The notes below the pieces were generated by a model. That model was given only the letters and a program-made list of their open reading frames with translations. It made no database searches and was not told where the DNA came from. The translations under genes were made by a program, and so were the position numbers. Positions 23,145-34,624 of a DNA stretch of 64,000 nucleotides are shown one piece after another; the stretch's first letter is position 1, and every line of letters begins with the position of its first letter. This DNA is from Dicyema japonicum (Eukaryota; Dicyemida; Rhombozoa; Dicyemidae), in contig RDEW01000022.1 of assembly GCA_011109175.1 (NCBI GenBank), positions 62,001 to 126,000 of the forward strand. The letters are read 5' to 3'.

Positions 23145-23665
23145 AAACACAAAATTAATAAAAACCAACCATACCCCCTTTTTAGAACACCAATTGGGTA
23201 ACCCGTATCAAATACTCCAAAACAACACCAAACAGAACTGGATACTTCTCCACAATCTTACAGGTACACAGCGACAGCTTGAATCACACCATGTTTAACT
23301 TGAGAATGAAATGCACACAACATCTACGCCACGAGCTCCAGCACCCAATTGAAGGTCCGTCTTACACGAACTGAATCTGCAAATCGTAATAAAGTATAGT
23401 TCGGAATGTATTTAAGCAGGGAAGTCCTCAGAGAGATGATCTTTGAGAAGTTCTTTTGAATAATTAACTCCAGGTTGTTCCGTTCACTCAAATCCTTTAA
23501 ATCCAGTATAAAAAAGACTCTCTTGGGGCTAGTCACGAAGAAATTAAGGCTAGTCAAGAAGGAAGCTAATAATTCTACATTCTACCTAACATAGTTTCAC
23601 TAGTGATTGTGCAGGTTTCAATTATTTTCCAAAGTGTCGTTAAAACAAAAGTGGCCATTTTTTAC
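23145..23665 (+). repeat. Repeat unit X, copy 1
   Basis: About 520 bp duplicated in inverted orientation at 52480-53005. Landmarks are AACACCAAACAGAACTGGAT, CTTGAATCACACCATGTTTA and TCACTAGTGATTGTGCAGGT. Neither strand gives a recognisable protein, although the partner copy has a 90-codon open frame on its minus strand (PYSLFRTPIGVTRIKYSKTT). Origin unknown. Confidence 0.75.
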
Positions 23666-23667
23666 GC

Positions 23668-23720
23668 AACTAGTTGATTACTTTTGTTTTTCTTTCTCGG
23701 TGATCCAGTGGTTAATAAAT
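23668..23720 (+). mobile_element. Solo LINE-B-type 3' tail
   Basis: TTTCTTTCTCGGTGATCCAG then TGGTTAATAAATAAAT is the LINE-B/SINE-2 3' tail signature without recognisable coding sequence upstream. Confidence 0.55.
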
Positions 23721-23724
23721 AAAT

Positions 23725-23860
23725 ATCCTTGTGATTGGTGCCATGTGGATACCTGATTGAGAATTTTTCTTCCTTCCATTTGGTGACGTAATTCGATCCA
23801 CTTAACTCAGGAGACGCCGAATGTCTGGCCTGTATTCAAAAGATCTATCTATTCATTCCA
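23725..23860 (+). mobile_element. SINE-2-like fragment
   Basis: GGTGCCATGTGGATAC and TGGTGACGTAATTCGATCCA followed by AGGAGACGCCGAATGTCTGG follow the order of the SINE-2 head at 10855-11100. The 3' half is missing. Confidence 0.5.
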
Positions 23861-23930
23861 CAGGGATAAATTTCGGTCCCTGGCGACGACTTCTGGAATC
23901 AACTTAGCTCGCCAGGAAACCACTCTCAAC

Positions 23931-24225
23931 ATAATAAATAATATTCGCACTTTTGGAGGAGCCATATCAGCTATCGCTCCCACAGGCAGAACACACACTT
24001 CATTTTAAGCAACGAACAGTTATAATAGCAATCGATGGAGGATCAAGGAGTGCTTTTCAGTTTTTTTTCTTTTTCTTGGGTGTATGTCCTTTATAGACGA
24101 TTTGGATCCGCAGTGAAGTTCACTGATAAAGGCGTCACTCGTCAAGCCAAAGCATATTGATGTGTGGAACCTTCAATCGACATGTGCAGTATCGACATTC
24201 GAACTAGCTATTATCAGGCCTCATT
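23931..24225 (-). mobile_element. tRNA-derived SINE-1
   Basis: The plus strand runs from a TAATAAATAAT tail through GCCATATCAGCTATCGCTCC, CTTGGGTGTATGTCCTTTAT, GGATCCGCAGTGAAG, GGCGTCACTCGTCAAGCCAA and GTGTGGAACCTTC to GACATTCGAACTAGC. The last is the complement of a degenerate B box. It is collinear with the SINE-1 at 38523-38855. Confidence 0.8.
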
Positions 24226-24388
24226 TGCGGGCAACCGTCTCGACATAATGTGAAATAAAATGAAAATTCCAAAAATCTCGATAAACCATACAAACTACCC
24301 ACGTGATCTTTACCTCATCTTTCACCAATGTTCATTCCTCGAGTTCACATAAAGACAATTAGGAAGCAGAACTTGATGCTTTCGGATG

Positions 24389-24665
24389 TCAATGGTTGGA
24401 TAGCGATTGGTTTAATACTTGTTCCTCCAAATTGTGAATCTCTTTTAGACGATCCTGTTCAATGTCAATCCAAATCATGGAACCTTCAGCCTGAATGTTC
24501 ATCAAGGAGGTTTGACCAGGGACAATCAGGCCTTTCCCCATCACTGATGACAATACGCCATCCCGACATATAAATACGACAGTCATTTAGTTCATAATTT
24601 CGCGTATCCGATTGGAATTAAAGTCATAGCATTCTGTAGGGTCACCCTCGGTCGAGAACGGAAAC
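24389..24665 (-). other. Unrecognised coding remnant
   Basis: The minus strand is open for 65 codons after a TTT-rich start and reads VVFICRDGVLSSVMGKGLIV, PGQTSLMNIQAEGSMIW and IDIEQDRLKEIHNLEEQ. Immediately upstream, STEGDPTECYDFNSNRIREI continues in frame up to a stop (MN-stop). Codon texture looks protein-like, but I do not recognise the family. It may belong to a mobile element, given its position next to the pogo pseudogene. No function is assigned. Confidence 0.35.
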
Positions 24666-25029
24666 GCGGAGCGTCAGAACAAAGTAGTTTTCCATCGCCA
24701 CGTTAGCGGGGGTCCCCAGGTCCTGATGAATCAATGTTTAAAATACATGATAATTAAATTACTCGAAAATTCAGTCATTTATTGAATTTCTTGAAAATTT
24801 GTTTTTTACAAAATTTTGATTAATTTGAATTTTTCTCCCTAAGTTAGTGCAACAGAATTATAGCTAAAATACCAATTCTCAAATGTCTCTGATAATGAAA
24901 TACCGTATTATACCCCTACTATTTACTTTGTAACTCTGTGATATTACTCGCCAAAGAGACTAACAACAATGAAAACTCCTAGAGTTCAAAATCCGTCTTC
25001 ATCGTCACTATTTCCAAAATGCTCGTTCC

Positions 25030-25930
25030 ATTCATTTTCGTTTAGTCTGTCGTCATAATGGGCATCTTCTTGGTCTTCTTTATCTTTAGTTTTCTCCTCT
25101 TCTCAGATAAGGTCGTCTGATGTCTCATCGAGAGCGTTGGAAATGCAGCATTTCTTAAAGGAGCGTTTCAAAGTAGACATCGACATCATCCCACGACTGT
25201 TTAATCCATCCTGTTATTGTTTCTAACGAAGGTGCTAACATGGCTCCCCCTTTAGTAAACTGCGTCTCGCCTTCTATCATCCAAATACTCCAATTTCCTC
25301 TCAATCTGTCTTTGAACAGCCTGTTCAAAGAAACATCAAGTGGCTGCACACACTTGTTAGTCCACCAGGAATAACGGCGACAACAGTGCTGTTGCATTTA
25401 AGTTTTCTTTTGACGGAGTCCACTAGATGGGCTTTATAAGAATTCCATACGAGAAGACTTTTCTTCTTTAACATTCCTCCAGGTCAAGAGTTTCATACTT
25501 TTTTCCAGATCTTGATTCCCTCCTCATCCATCCATCCTTTTGGATGATTGTAAATTACTACACCTAAAGAGAATTATCCTTTCGGTAGAGTTTTTCTCTT
25601 GAAATCGACAATCGGCTTCAGCTTTGTACCGTCAGCTAAGCAGGAAAGAACAACAGTGAATCTAGACTTTTCGTGGCCTGTTGTTCTCACGAGAACAGTT
25701 TTTTCACTTTTGGCAGATACAGTTTTCGATGTAGGCACATCAAACCATACCGGAGTTTCATTTTATACCATTCACTTCTATGATTAGATTGATCGTTGCA
25801 AGAATTTTTTGTGAAGAGTGTAGTAATTACCATCACATTTGAAGCGATGAATACGAAGTTAAATTTCATGACTCGGTGTATGAGTCGAGGTCGACTTTTG
25901 ATCGAAAAAGGTTATACTCTAAGCCATCCA
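25030..25930 (-). pseudogene. pogo/Tigger-type DDE transposase, catalytically dead remnant
   Basis: The DDE_1 transposase catalyses cut-and-paste transposition at TA sites. The minus strand gives, in order: KNETPVWFDVPTSKTVSAKS (about 25715-25770), EKTVLVRTTGHEKSRFTVVL, SCLADGTKLKPIV, NHPKGWMDEEGIKIW, KKKSLLVWNSYKAHLVDSVK, STVVAVIPGG, QPLDVSLNRLFKDRLRGNWS, TKGGAMLAPSLETITGWIKQ and SFKKCCISNALDETSDDLI-stop (about 25107-25160). The order and motifs are those of pogo/Tigger/Jerky proteins. Two catalytic Asp positions are Asn: NET for DET, and VWNS for VWDS. Frameshifts lie near 25180, 25350 and 25560. The N-terminal DNA-binding part is not clear. It is an old, inactive copy. Confidence 0.85.
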
Positions 25931-26308
25931 GTCACACGTAAATCCTTGGTGACCTTTGGATAATTGAGCCGATCCTACAGACTAGATCGTCCGTTTTGGG
26001 TCAAGAAGTCCTGATCCTCCGAAATACTTCGGTACATCCTTCTCTTCTGATTCTCGGCTTGTTAAGAAAAAATCGCTTATATTAATAAACTGAGTCCATT
26101 TATCACGGTTGTTGCCACATAGTTCAAATCGAAACTGTGTTACCCGATGATTAGAGAAAAATGAAAAAAGTGTCAGTTAGGGAAGAATTCGTTAGTTCTT
26201 TGACCTTACTAACATGTAAGAGCCTGGATGCCATCAAATATACACGTGAGAGTGCGGAGCTCCCATAAGTACTTTATGCTTTAGATACAAGTCACTCATG
26301 TTCTATAG

Positions 26309-26848
26309 CAGTGGTTCCAAACCTGGGTTCCGAGAAATTTATAGATCATTTAATAATGTTGGATGACATTGCGAAATATTTTCAAGAAAAATTTGATGAC
26401 GATTGGGTACAAAATCCATTCAAAGTGAAGTTATACCAGCAAATCAAACATCAATTGAATGTGATTATTGCTTTGACATCAGACTCAACGTCAAATCAGA
26501 TATATAAATGAACTCCTTTTTTAATTTTTGGAGAGCATATATTCAAAATACCCTGATATTTCAAAGGCTATAAGTAACTATACCTTTCCCTGCGACTTAC
26601 TTATGTGAGTCGGGTTTTCAATATACACATCTACCAAAACTTCCGTGATATGAGGAGACTTGTCATCAATAACTCCTAACGATACACAACTATGCTATGG
26701 TAAAAAGTTACCTCAATGTTCACATAAAAAAATATTGTTGGTTATTACGTATGTTTTAAGTGAAAATTGTAATAATTTAATTGGAAGGGATCCGCAAAAA
26801 ATAAATTAACCCAAAGGGTTCCGCGAGCACCTAAGATTGGAACCACTG
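26309..26848 (+). mobile_element. 540-bp hAT remnant with terminal inverted repeats
   Basis: The ends are CAGTGGTTCCAAACCTGGGT and, on the opposite strand at 26848, CAGTGGTTCCAATCTTAGGT. Flanking 8-mers TTCTATAG and CTGTAAAG match at 5 of 8 positions, consistent with a degraded hAT target duplication. Inside, IAKYFQEKFDDDWVQNPF, ALTSDSTSNQIYK, LIFGEHIF/FWRAYIQ and YTFPC...VGFSIYTSTKTSVI resemble the C-terminal hAT dimerisation part of ZBED/SCAND3-type transposases (WIQNPF, SFW, CESGFSxLTxIK). The rest of the transposase is deleted and frames are broken. Confidence 0.75.
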
Positions 26849-26854
26849 CTGTAA

Positions 26855-27061
26855 AGAATCTCTTTTCCTTCCCAACGAAACCTCTGGCTGTTATCGAACT
26901 GGCGCTAGGCCGATCCCTAAAATCCCTATACGAATTAGCCACCAAGGAATAAGTTCTAAGTTCAAAGGTATAAGATTGACAAATTAATATTAAATAAAAT
27001 TATTAAAAAAATATTAAAAAAATTAAATTTAAATTATAAATAAATTGCCGCTGTAATACTT
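26855..27061. promoter_or_regulatory. AT-rich upstream region of the DEPDC1-like gene
   Basis: The 200 bp before the ATG at 27062 include a very AT-rich tract at 26975-27045. No specific promoter motif is identifiable. The label is positional only. Confidence 0.25.
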
Positions 27062-28303
27062 ATGGATATAACAAGACAGTGTAATAATAGTCAAATAGCT
27101 ACAGAAATTGTCTCTATTATAAATTAAAGCATAGTGGTCGTCATTGGTGGCAGGACTAAAGGCAACACTACCGCTGAGAACATACAGGAGCAAATGGAAG
27201 ATTTATTCAAACTGTTTTAATGGGATTGATGCTGTCCACTATCTCCATCACTTTATGACATTTGAGTGTCCATTCTACAGACGTGGAGTCCCTCGGTTTA
27301 TTCAATTCTCATTCCACAGTTCAAAAGTGGTCAAACTACTAGAAAAGTTTCGCCAATGTGGAATCATAGTACCCGTCAACAAATCCCTCTGTGGTCCCTT
27401 CTCAGATGGGGATACTCTCTACAGGCAAAATTCTTTATATATTCAAGGTTCGGATGTGATAGGAATTTCAGTAGTCTCAGCAACCAGACCGAGGACCTAA
27501 TAGCCTCAATGATGACACTCTCCATGGCCACAAAAAAACCATTTAACTGTGCAGTACTCACCCCCAGGCAAATCGAGCTTATATATGCGGACGTTTGTGT
27601 GGACTTGTACTTTATGTACTCATTGTAGTCTGAGGAAGGAGCTGAAGGGAGGTGATGATCAAACACTAACAAATTCCCTGAATATCATAGAAGAGGTAGT
27701 GGATGGACGTATAATGATGGACAATATGCATTATATTGATAATTGCCAACAAATGGGGGTCATTCAAGGAGTCAATGATGACTGTGACAGCAGTCTTCTC
27801 CGATCGTTGGACGACTTTTATTGGGAGTTGGTTAAAAGTAATCTGAGCGTGGTGATTTTGTAGATGTCCGTAATCTGAGCTGTGAGATGGTTGAGACTAT
27901 GTTCTCCTTTATTGCCAATTACTATAGAATGCTGGTGTTTGGGGAGGTTATACCCGCTGCCTGTGGGTGCGTCATTAAGGCCTGTTTGTTGGCTAAGAAT
28001 GTCCCCGCTTTGCAGGTGGCATTGACTATGCTTCCCTCCGTTTCCTATCGTGTGTTGCAAAGATATTTTATCGTGATGAGTAAACTGGTGGAGGATAATT
28101 GCGCTCTGATGTGCCATGTTAACACGTGGATTGGGCTGATTGTAATATTTTTGTTATTGTAGAGTATTGAACATAAATGTGCTGTTGAGGAGATTTATGC
28201 GTACTCTAAACGTGCTTGGACTATCCCCCATTCAGTTAAGGATGATATTAATAGAATAATTGATGCTACTCAGCACAGGGATTTGACTTGTTTAAATATT
28301 TGA
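27062..28303 (+). CDS. DEPDC1: DEPDC1-like protein (DEP domain plus RhoGAP-like region), seven exons with 21-26 nt introns
   Basis: Exons: 27062-27109, 27135-27295, 27320-27470, 27494-27606, 27629-27837, 27864-28141, 28163-28303. Introns are 25, 24, 23, 22, 26 and 21 nt, all GT-AG. Spliced length is 1101 nt, 366 residues. N-terminal ATEI-WSSLVAGLKATLPLRT and KIYSNCFNGIDAVHYLHHFM match the DEPDC1 N-terminus (ATKLW...GMPLRKHR...YGNCF...EAVDWLY). GVPR-SKVVKLLEKFRQCGI completes the DEP domain. VRNLSCEMVETMFSFIANYY followed by LPSVSYRVLQRYFIVMSKLV matches the RhoGAP-like region (VFRTIADYF, LLPPPNRRKLQLLMRMISRM). The C-terminus WTIPHSVKDDINRIIDATQH is family-like. Vertebrate DEPDC1 is a nuclear corepressor partner in mitotic cells; the function here is inferred only. 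It is much shorter than vertebrate proteins, and a block of about 40 residues between RhoGAP-like helices seems missing. Intron 3 (27471-27493) is the least certain; the others are fixed by frame. It looks intact. Confidence 0.88.
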
Positions 28304-28361
28304 TTTATTTTTCATTTATTTTGTGTTATTTGTGTTTGCTTTTGTGATTTACCGTGATCAC

Positions 28362-28682
28362 ATGAGACCACCCAGAAGATTGTAGAAGGGAAGAAAGCAC
28401 CTATTACTAGCTTTTGTGAGACAAATGATCGTTTTGTTCATTCTCCGTTGGGCGTTACTTTGAGAGAGGAAGATCACTTGTGTGTATTGTGCGACTGTTC
28501 GACTTGAACGTACCAGCAAATAGTGTGATGGAGGAATAGCATATGGAACAAAAAGATTATTCGGAGTAAGGCCCATGACAACTCTACCCTCTGTGTTAAA
28601 CGACGAATTAAAACCGTTGCAGAAAACTAAAATGGCCGATGATCTCGATGAATTAAGAAATCTTTACAAATTGATTGGATAA
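28362..28682 (+). CDS. Possible small gene with tiny introns, unknown function
   Basis: This lies 58 bp after the DEPDC1-like stop on the same strand. A model of ATG 28362, intron 28382-28410 (29 nt), exon 28411-28483, intron 28484-28523 (40 nt) and last exon 28524-28682 gives 83 residues. It reads MRPPRRFFCETNDRFVHSPL, then GVTLREEDHLC, GGIAYGTKRLFGVRPMTTLP and KTKMADDLDELRNLYKLIG-stop. The last exon is the strongest part: 53 open codons with protein-like composition. I do not recognise a family. The second intron is longer than those next door and could be modelled otherwise. A 72-codon open frame also runs on the opposite strand (28358-28576). Close same-strand spacing would allow a polycistronic unit, but nothing proves it. 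Confidence 0.35.
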
Positions 28683-28689
28683 CAAATTC

Positions 28690-31600
28690 TAATACATAAA
28701 TTTTTGAAGGTGGATGTGTTGCGTTATATTTAGTTCTACTTTCCCCTGTCATTTAAAACGCTAATATTTCATGCCACTCTCGACGCTAAATACTCCATAC
28801 GATGATGAAACAATGTCTACAACATACCAATTTATCTAGTCGGCTTCACGAACTGTAAACTAAAAGTAACAAATTAGTGGTTGACTGTCTCGTAAACATA
28901 TACACTATTGTAGATAAGGTGACATATTATGCGCATATGTGCTCGAGATCCACTTATATCGATTTTTAAAATTATTAAAGGCTATTCGCTACAATTGAGA
29001 TCAATAGGTAATTTTAACTAGATGAAGAGGAGTTGGGAAACGTCAATATCTCCGCTAAAACGGATATATAATTTTCACTTCAATCTTTTAAGACTTGCAT
29101 GTTATATTCCTATCATCTTAGACTGATGGTACAAATGTCTCTCAATGGTCCCCCGTAAGGACGCCAATTTTTTATAGATTGATTATAATTACCTTTCAAT
29201 TTGTTTTTGATATCACGAAGCTTTTCGGTGGACTAATTTGATATTGAATTCGGAGCATGAATCTGTCAAGAACTGATCGCTAAACTCCTTCTTTGTTCCG
29301 TGAAATCTTTTAGATCGGCGATACGACAACCTTGTGGTTGAATTACAAGGAGTCGCCATCAGCCACGTATATGCTCGCAGAACACATTAACTACAGATTT
29401 TAACAAAAATATTAGAAATATTGAAAGAACGTTCAAGAATTAATAACTAATCCCCCACGTTCCTCTACAAAGATTTTCTGTCAATTTCCCTTCAATTTGG
29501 GACAGGCAAGAATCGAATTGATTCATTTGATGTTTCTTTAATATGAAAGTTTGAGAGATTTAATAGAAAAAATACCAAAGACCGCGGTAACACCAAACTA
29601 GCCAATCACTAACAGAGACCTCAACTTCTTCAGATGCTCCTTCTTTGACCCCACACAAGCACAATCGACCGTATAACTGAATCCTCGTAGTCGCAACAGA
29701 AGGTTCCTTGGTTCTAACTAATTAAGGATTCTAGAGGCATTGGAGAGTGGAACCTTCCAGAAGAAGCTAAGTTGGCTTAATGGTTAGTTGGCTGTTTGAA
29801 AAATGATTCTGGAATAAAAACTCCCCCATAAAAGGAAACGGGTCTCTATTTTTTAGAGCAACTTAATAGTATCTTTCAATGTGTCTACAATACTCTTATA
29901 AAATACCTTGAAAAATAACTGATGTCAGAATATTAAAACCCTTTACTGAAAGCGGTTCAAGATCCCGGGCTCGACCTCCACCTTGTGGATCTGGGAAGAC
30001 TTTGTTAGCTGAGGTTATTCTCTTCTCATTTAACAGAGTGAACCTCAACTAGCACAATTTCGATATATAACGAAAGCATCATGGGTACTCTATAGGCTTT
30101 TCCTTCTAACTTCAGTTAGATAGTTCTGGCTCTAGTGACTCGCTAACCAAATGAGTCTTGATGGCCCTGGAGACTGATTATGTGTAATTCTCTAGAGTCA
30201 CGACTAAAAGCCTTCACGCAAAGTCTACGCTTATATGAACTTATGAATGGAAGACAGTAATATATAGAAGGGTAAAAATCATTTGGTGAGAGCTTTAAGG
30301 TTGGCGACATTTGTTTTTGAGGTCAGTTGGTATTTCAAGCGAAAGACATCAAAATGGTACAAACCGACACTACGAAAATACTTTTCTGTTCGTTCAATGA
30401 TTCAATTTAATTTTCTAACAAATGGAAGTTCTCATTCACCACCAATAGACGACTTAGAAGCAACCTTTAGTGGTCCACCCAGACCTTTCGACATGTGAGA
30501 TGAATATGAATGTTGTCTTTTTTCACCTGTTTTTCTTGGTCATCTTATCAATCAAATCTTTTCCGAGCCAGGAATCCAATGACCCTAAGAGACTTGCGGG
30601 AGTTCCCTCACTCTCAATTGAACGCTTATGACAGTTGCCTTCTTTGTAGATAAGGGTAACTGACTATGTCTGTTTCATTACTAAAGCCAAAATATCAAAG
30701 TAATATGAAAAATATCGAGAAGGATTATCTCAATGTCGATATTATTCGATTTATATAAGCTTATACCTGATATCAAGTAATGGACATTATTTATCAAGTA
30801 AAAACCGCAAAAATAGATAATATGCGTGCTTGTTGGTTGCCATGACCTCACTAACATTAAGGAGGCCGATTACCATTACCGGATAGTGCATGCACAATAA
30901 AGGAACATGGGCTATGGTTAAGTCTACAGAAAGTCGATGCAAATATTGAGTAGCCACTCGGGTCGCATGGCATAAGGAGCATCTAACACCATGGTTTGCT
31001 CAATTACGGCTATCATGGTTGAATTATAGAGCGCTGGTGCCAAAAATGTCTGTAAATTTGAATGCCTATAAATGATCAAGTGGCTGTCGTGACAAATAAG
31101 ACATATTCAGAAAGGCAGGCAATCAGCTAAGTAAGAAAACCAGGGTGTGTGACTCATCCAAAGCACTGAGATAACTGGAACATCTAATTAGCTCTTTATT
31201 CATTTTTAAAAAAACTTGGGAGTTAGTTCGACTTCAAAAATCCTACAATAGTGCGAGGTGAATTGTTCGAAAAAGATTTGGTCTCGTTCTCCACTCTCAT
31301 CAGTCTTTATATGAACTTGCAAAACGATTTCGTTATTATTAGAACTTTGCCTTCAAAATTTATTTAAAAATCATTAACGGTCCCACGTGGTCATTCAAAT
31401 TTTTATCACATTGATAAGTGACTAGTAATTATCGAATAAACCACTAACCACATGATGATAAGCAAGGATTGTGAACTAAGAAACTCGAAACAAGAGACAT
31501 TGAACACGCTTTGTTTCTGAAATCAGCTAACATGAAAAGTCCAGGGTAGTCCGGTTTAAAGAGTCTAAGCATTCAACTTCAACACTAGACCCTAAGTAGA

Positions 31601-32150
31601 CTCAGACAAGTGAGTCTCTCTGAGATGCAATCATGATAGAATAAATGGATTGAAATACTAAGTTAGTTCAATCAGATTAGGGTTAGCTTTGATTATTCAT
31701 TTTGTGAATCTTTCAACTAAGAAATAACAAAATTACATTTTAAGATGTACATTTGTTTTAATTTTTCTGGTAGAAGTTTCATACATTCCTCATTTTGGAT
31801 TATTTTTCGGCCCAATTCAAAGTCTCTCTTGCGTCTTGCTTTAAGATCATCGTTTATCGTTTTCATAGTATCCAAAATTGAATTTCTGAACTCCTCATCG
31901 AATGCAGATTCAGGAGTCGTCCCTCGAATATTTTGATTTCTCCCGTTTTTATTTTTTCAAAAAATTGTTTCCGTTGAAAAAATAAATCCGCCTAAAAGTT
32001 ATATTCAGACATTGCGTTTTTATCTTCTGGCTGCATGAATGCTTAAATTTGAACTGCAATTTATTTATATTTAAGGTTTTCCAGAATTTATTTATTATTT
32101 CATTTATTTATTTATTATTTTATTAATTTATTATTTTAATTGACTCCAGG
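28690..32150. other. Long stretch with no recognised gene
   Basis: About 3.4 kb, AT-rich, with short frames only. The longest (30283-30498, reading TFVFEVSWYFKRKTSKWYK and DLEATFSGPPRPF) has no family resemblance. I found no exon chain or SINE. Confidence 0.4.
32090..32145 (+). repeat. TTTA/TTAT low-complexity tract
   Basis: Imperfect runs of TTTATTTATTATTT. A simple repeat. Confidence 0.7.
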
Positions 32151-32154
32151 GTTA

Positions 32155-32325
32155 CAATCTTTGGTGAGTCTAGCACAGACAGTCACAACTAATTAATGCG
32201 TGCTTGTGTGAGGTCGAGGGAGGAGCATCGGGCCAGGATGAGGTCCGTACTAGAGCGTGCTGGGATCACGTGATTAGTTAGTTTGTGTAACCGTGGTCTC
32301 TAGTATTATTATTAATCCTAGGAAG
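32155..32325 (+). mobile_element. LINE-B 3' end
   Basis: The reading VLERAGIT-stop lies near 32247-32272. It is followed by a GT-rich tail and TAGTATTATTATTAA. It fits the common LINE-B ending. Confidence 0.65.
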
Positions 32326-32329
32326 GACT

Positions 32330-33830
32330 TGTATTTTCATGATGCGTCATACCGTCGCGGACACACTACATTCTTCGGCGGAAGAGTTTTAATAATATAA
32401 TCTTCACCAGTTAATTTGGAAGAAGTTAGAGAGATCACTTTCAACTACCTTTTCGTGCCAGAAAGACTCGTCGGCTCACGGGTCGGATCAGCTGACGAGA
32501 ATTTAATTTATTATCCCCCGAATCACAAGAAAGAGGACAAGATTCATCGTCTAATTTAAGTGACCCCGATGTGTATAACAGTCCTCTTCCTGCGGTTAGT
32601 GTTGGAGTCCTGGATTAATCTCCAAAAAGAGGAATGTTTCTTTAATTGACCTTCGTTTTCCAGTAAAAAATTATAAACCAGCAAGTCAATCGATAGATTT
32701 CTTCAAAAAATGATGAAATTTTAAATCATTTATATGCAGCTGATGTGGACAGATTGTAGTAGTATTGAAGATAAAGAAAACGAAGAGATTCCGTCAATGA
32801 TACTTTGAAGGCCTTGGATAACTCCTAGCCATTTAATTTGTCTAACGGACTGCTCGAAATCATCTCCCTTTGGGATTTACACTTGGAGACATCCTGCATT
32901 TGAGTTACCACCTTGAAATGAGGAGCTTACAGTATCTCGGACGATCGTTTAACCCAATCCACTCAATATTCCCATTACTTTAATGCACTAAGAATATTTA
33001 CTGATCTCCAAAGAACACACAGGAAAATACCATGAACAAGATACCAAAAACCCTCGAAGAGAACAGCATACTGGAGCGAGACCAACTGAGATAACCACTT
33101 CAGAACTGGTTTTTTTCGAGGGGCTGTCAGAGTGGAACTTTCCCATTTGCGATATGGACATTATTCGTCTCTGGCTAAAAGAAAAATTCCTGATCTCTTT
33201 GCTTCCTAAGAGCACCAAGGTTCGAAATGAAAATAATGGATCTCTGGTGCGTCATGTTTAAGTAGTTTACTGTAAAATAGATTTTCTGATTTTAAACCAA
33301 ACAAACGACGATATTGTCTCATTTTAAATCTTTCCTTAAGATCATGTTCAGCCATCTGGCTACTGAAGATAATCGTGAATCTATTCAGCATTGCTTAGTT
33401 TATCGACAGATTCCTTCAACGGTTTTATATGGTTCAAACATTCTAGGACAGTCAGATATTTGATGGAAATTTACCAAGAGCTTTAAAAAGTAAATGTCAC
33501 TTCTTGATTGATGTATACTTTGTCCGAAATATCCCCAGTTATCTCATGAGTCCTTTGCCCCAATACACTGCCGTTTGTTTACCAATTTGAAGTAGAAGAG
33601 ATTCAAATCAAGACATTGACGATCTGATGCTTCCTTGATACGAAATTTTGTACATTAGAATTTTGACTACATTCAGAAGAGAGTCGAGAGGTTATATCAG
33701 CATTAAAGAGATGAAAACATTAAGTGTATTAAAGCACGTTAATATGTGTCATGGTGACTGGTTACCATGCTGGACAGGATTGCGGCAGAGAGAGCCTAGA
33801 ATGACATTATGGCCCCTCTATTAGACTTGC
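32330..33830. other. No gene recognised
   Basis: A frame around 33090-33200 (+) reads TSELVFFEGLSEWNFPICDM and DIIRLWLKEKFLISLLPKS. The minus strand at 33206-33391 is also open. Neither is a known family. Confidence 0.35.
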
Positions 33831-33837
33831 GATCATG

Positions 33838-34140
33838 AGGGTCCCAATACGTTAGTTAAGTATCCCCAGCCTCACTAACTTTTAGAAGACCAGTGCCTAG
33901 TAAATAGGACCCATCAAATGGTAGTAGCTTCCATAATTCGGTCAACTTTTGCATTTTATAAAAACAGCGTACAAGTTCTGGACATTTGAAAAGATGATTT
34001 GCTGTCAACTCAGAAAGGTCGTAAAAGGAGCAAAAAACATTTAAATCATCCAGTTTACTTACGTCGGAAGAGAGTGGTGGTCCCCACATCGTATTACTTT
34101 CACCAACTTTATCCTTAACAGCCAAATTAAGAATAAACTT
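33838..34140 (-). mobile_element. LINE-B-type C-terminal fragment
   Basis: A minus-strand open frame (33856-34125) reads KLDDLNVFCSFYDLSELTAN, then HLFKCPELVRCFYKMQKLTE and ends LLKVSEAGDT-stop. The C...H...C pattern (CSFY...HLFKCP) is the zinc-knuckle-like C-terminal motif of Jockey/I-type LINEs, and the EAGxT ending matches other copies. Confidence 0.6.
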
Positions 34141-34624
34141 GGTAACTTAAAGTATTTTTTTAAATTTGGTGACCAAATACCCCTTTGGTGGTCAAAGGTT
34201 TCAAATCCATTAACTCTGCTGTGTAGTATCTTTAATAATATCTCCTAGTCAGATCTTACGTATACAGCATGCTATGATGAAGATGACTGTTTCAAACCCC
34301 GTTTTTGTCGTTTATAAAAGAGATCGGGTAGATGACTTTCGTTTATCTAAATCTTACTTAATTCTTTATTTACGTTCAAGCACACTCAGTAGAGCTGGGT
34401 AGAGAAGCAATGAAAGGTCAGACATTCTCTAAGAAAGCAACAGGTCCAGTGATCGGTAAGCCAAATAATATCTGAAATTCAATTCACGGGAGACTAAACT
34501 GTATCGTTAATAAACTATTGATTAATCTCCCTTAACAAAAAATTCATTGCTCTCAAAGTATTTCAGAGCTTCCAAAGCCTTCGTTTAAAAATGCCAAAGT
34601 TTTGGAATATTGATTATTCGTGCC

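Noticed and set aside
27062-28303. Ciliate origin (Paramecium-like introns of 20-30 nt)
   Set aside because: Standard stops work, coding exons show no TAA/TAG read as Gln, and the LINE, SINE, hAT and pogo content is metazoan.
28358-28576. Minus-strand 72-codon gene
   Set aside because: No family resemblance, and the plus strand offers a splice-consistent exon chain. Not excluded.
29940-30000. tRNA-like CGGTTCAAGATCCCGGGCTC
   Set aside because: No A box or foldable cloverleaf found around it.
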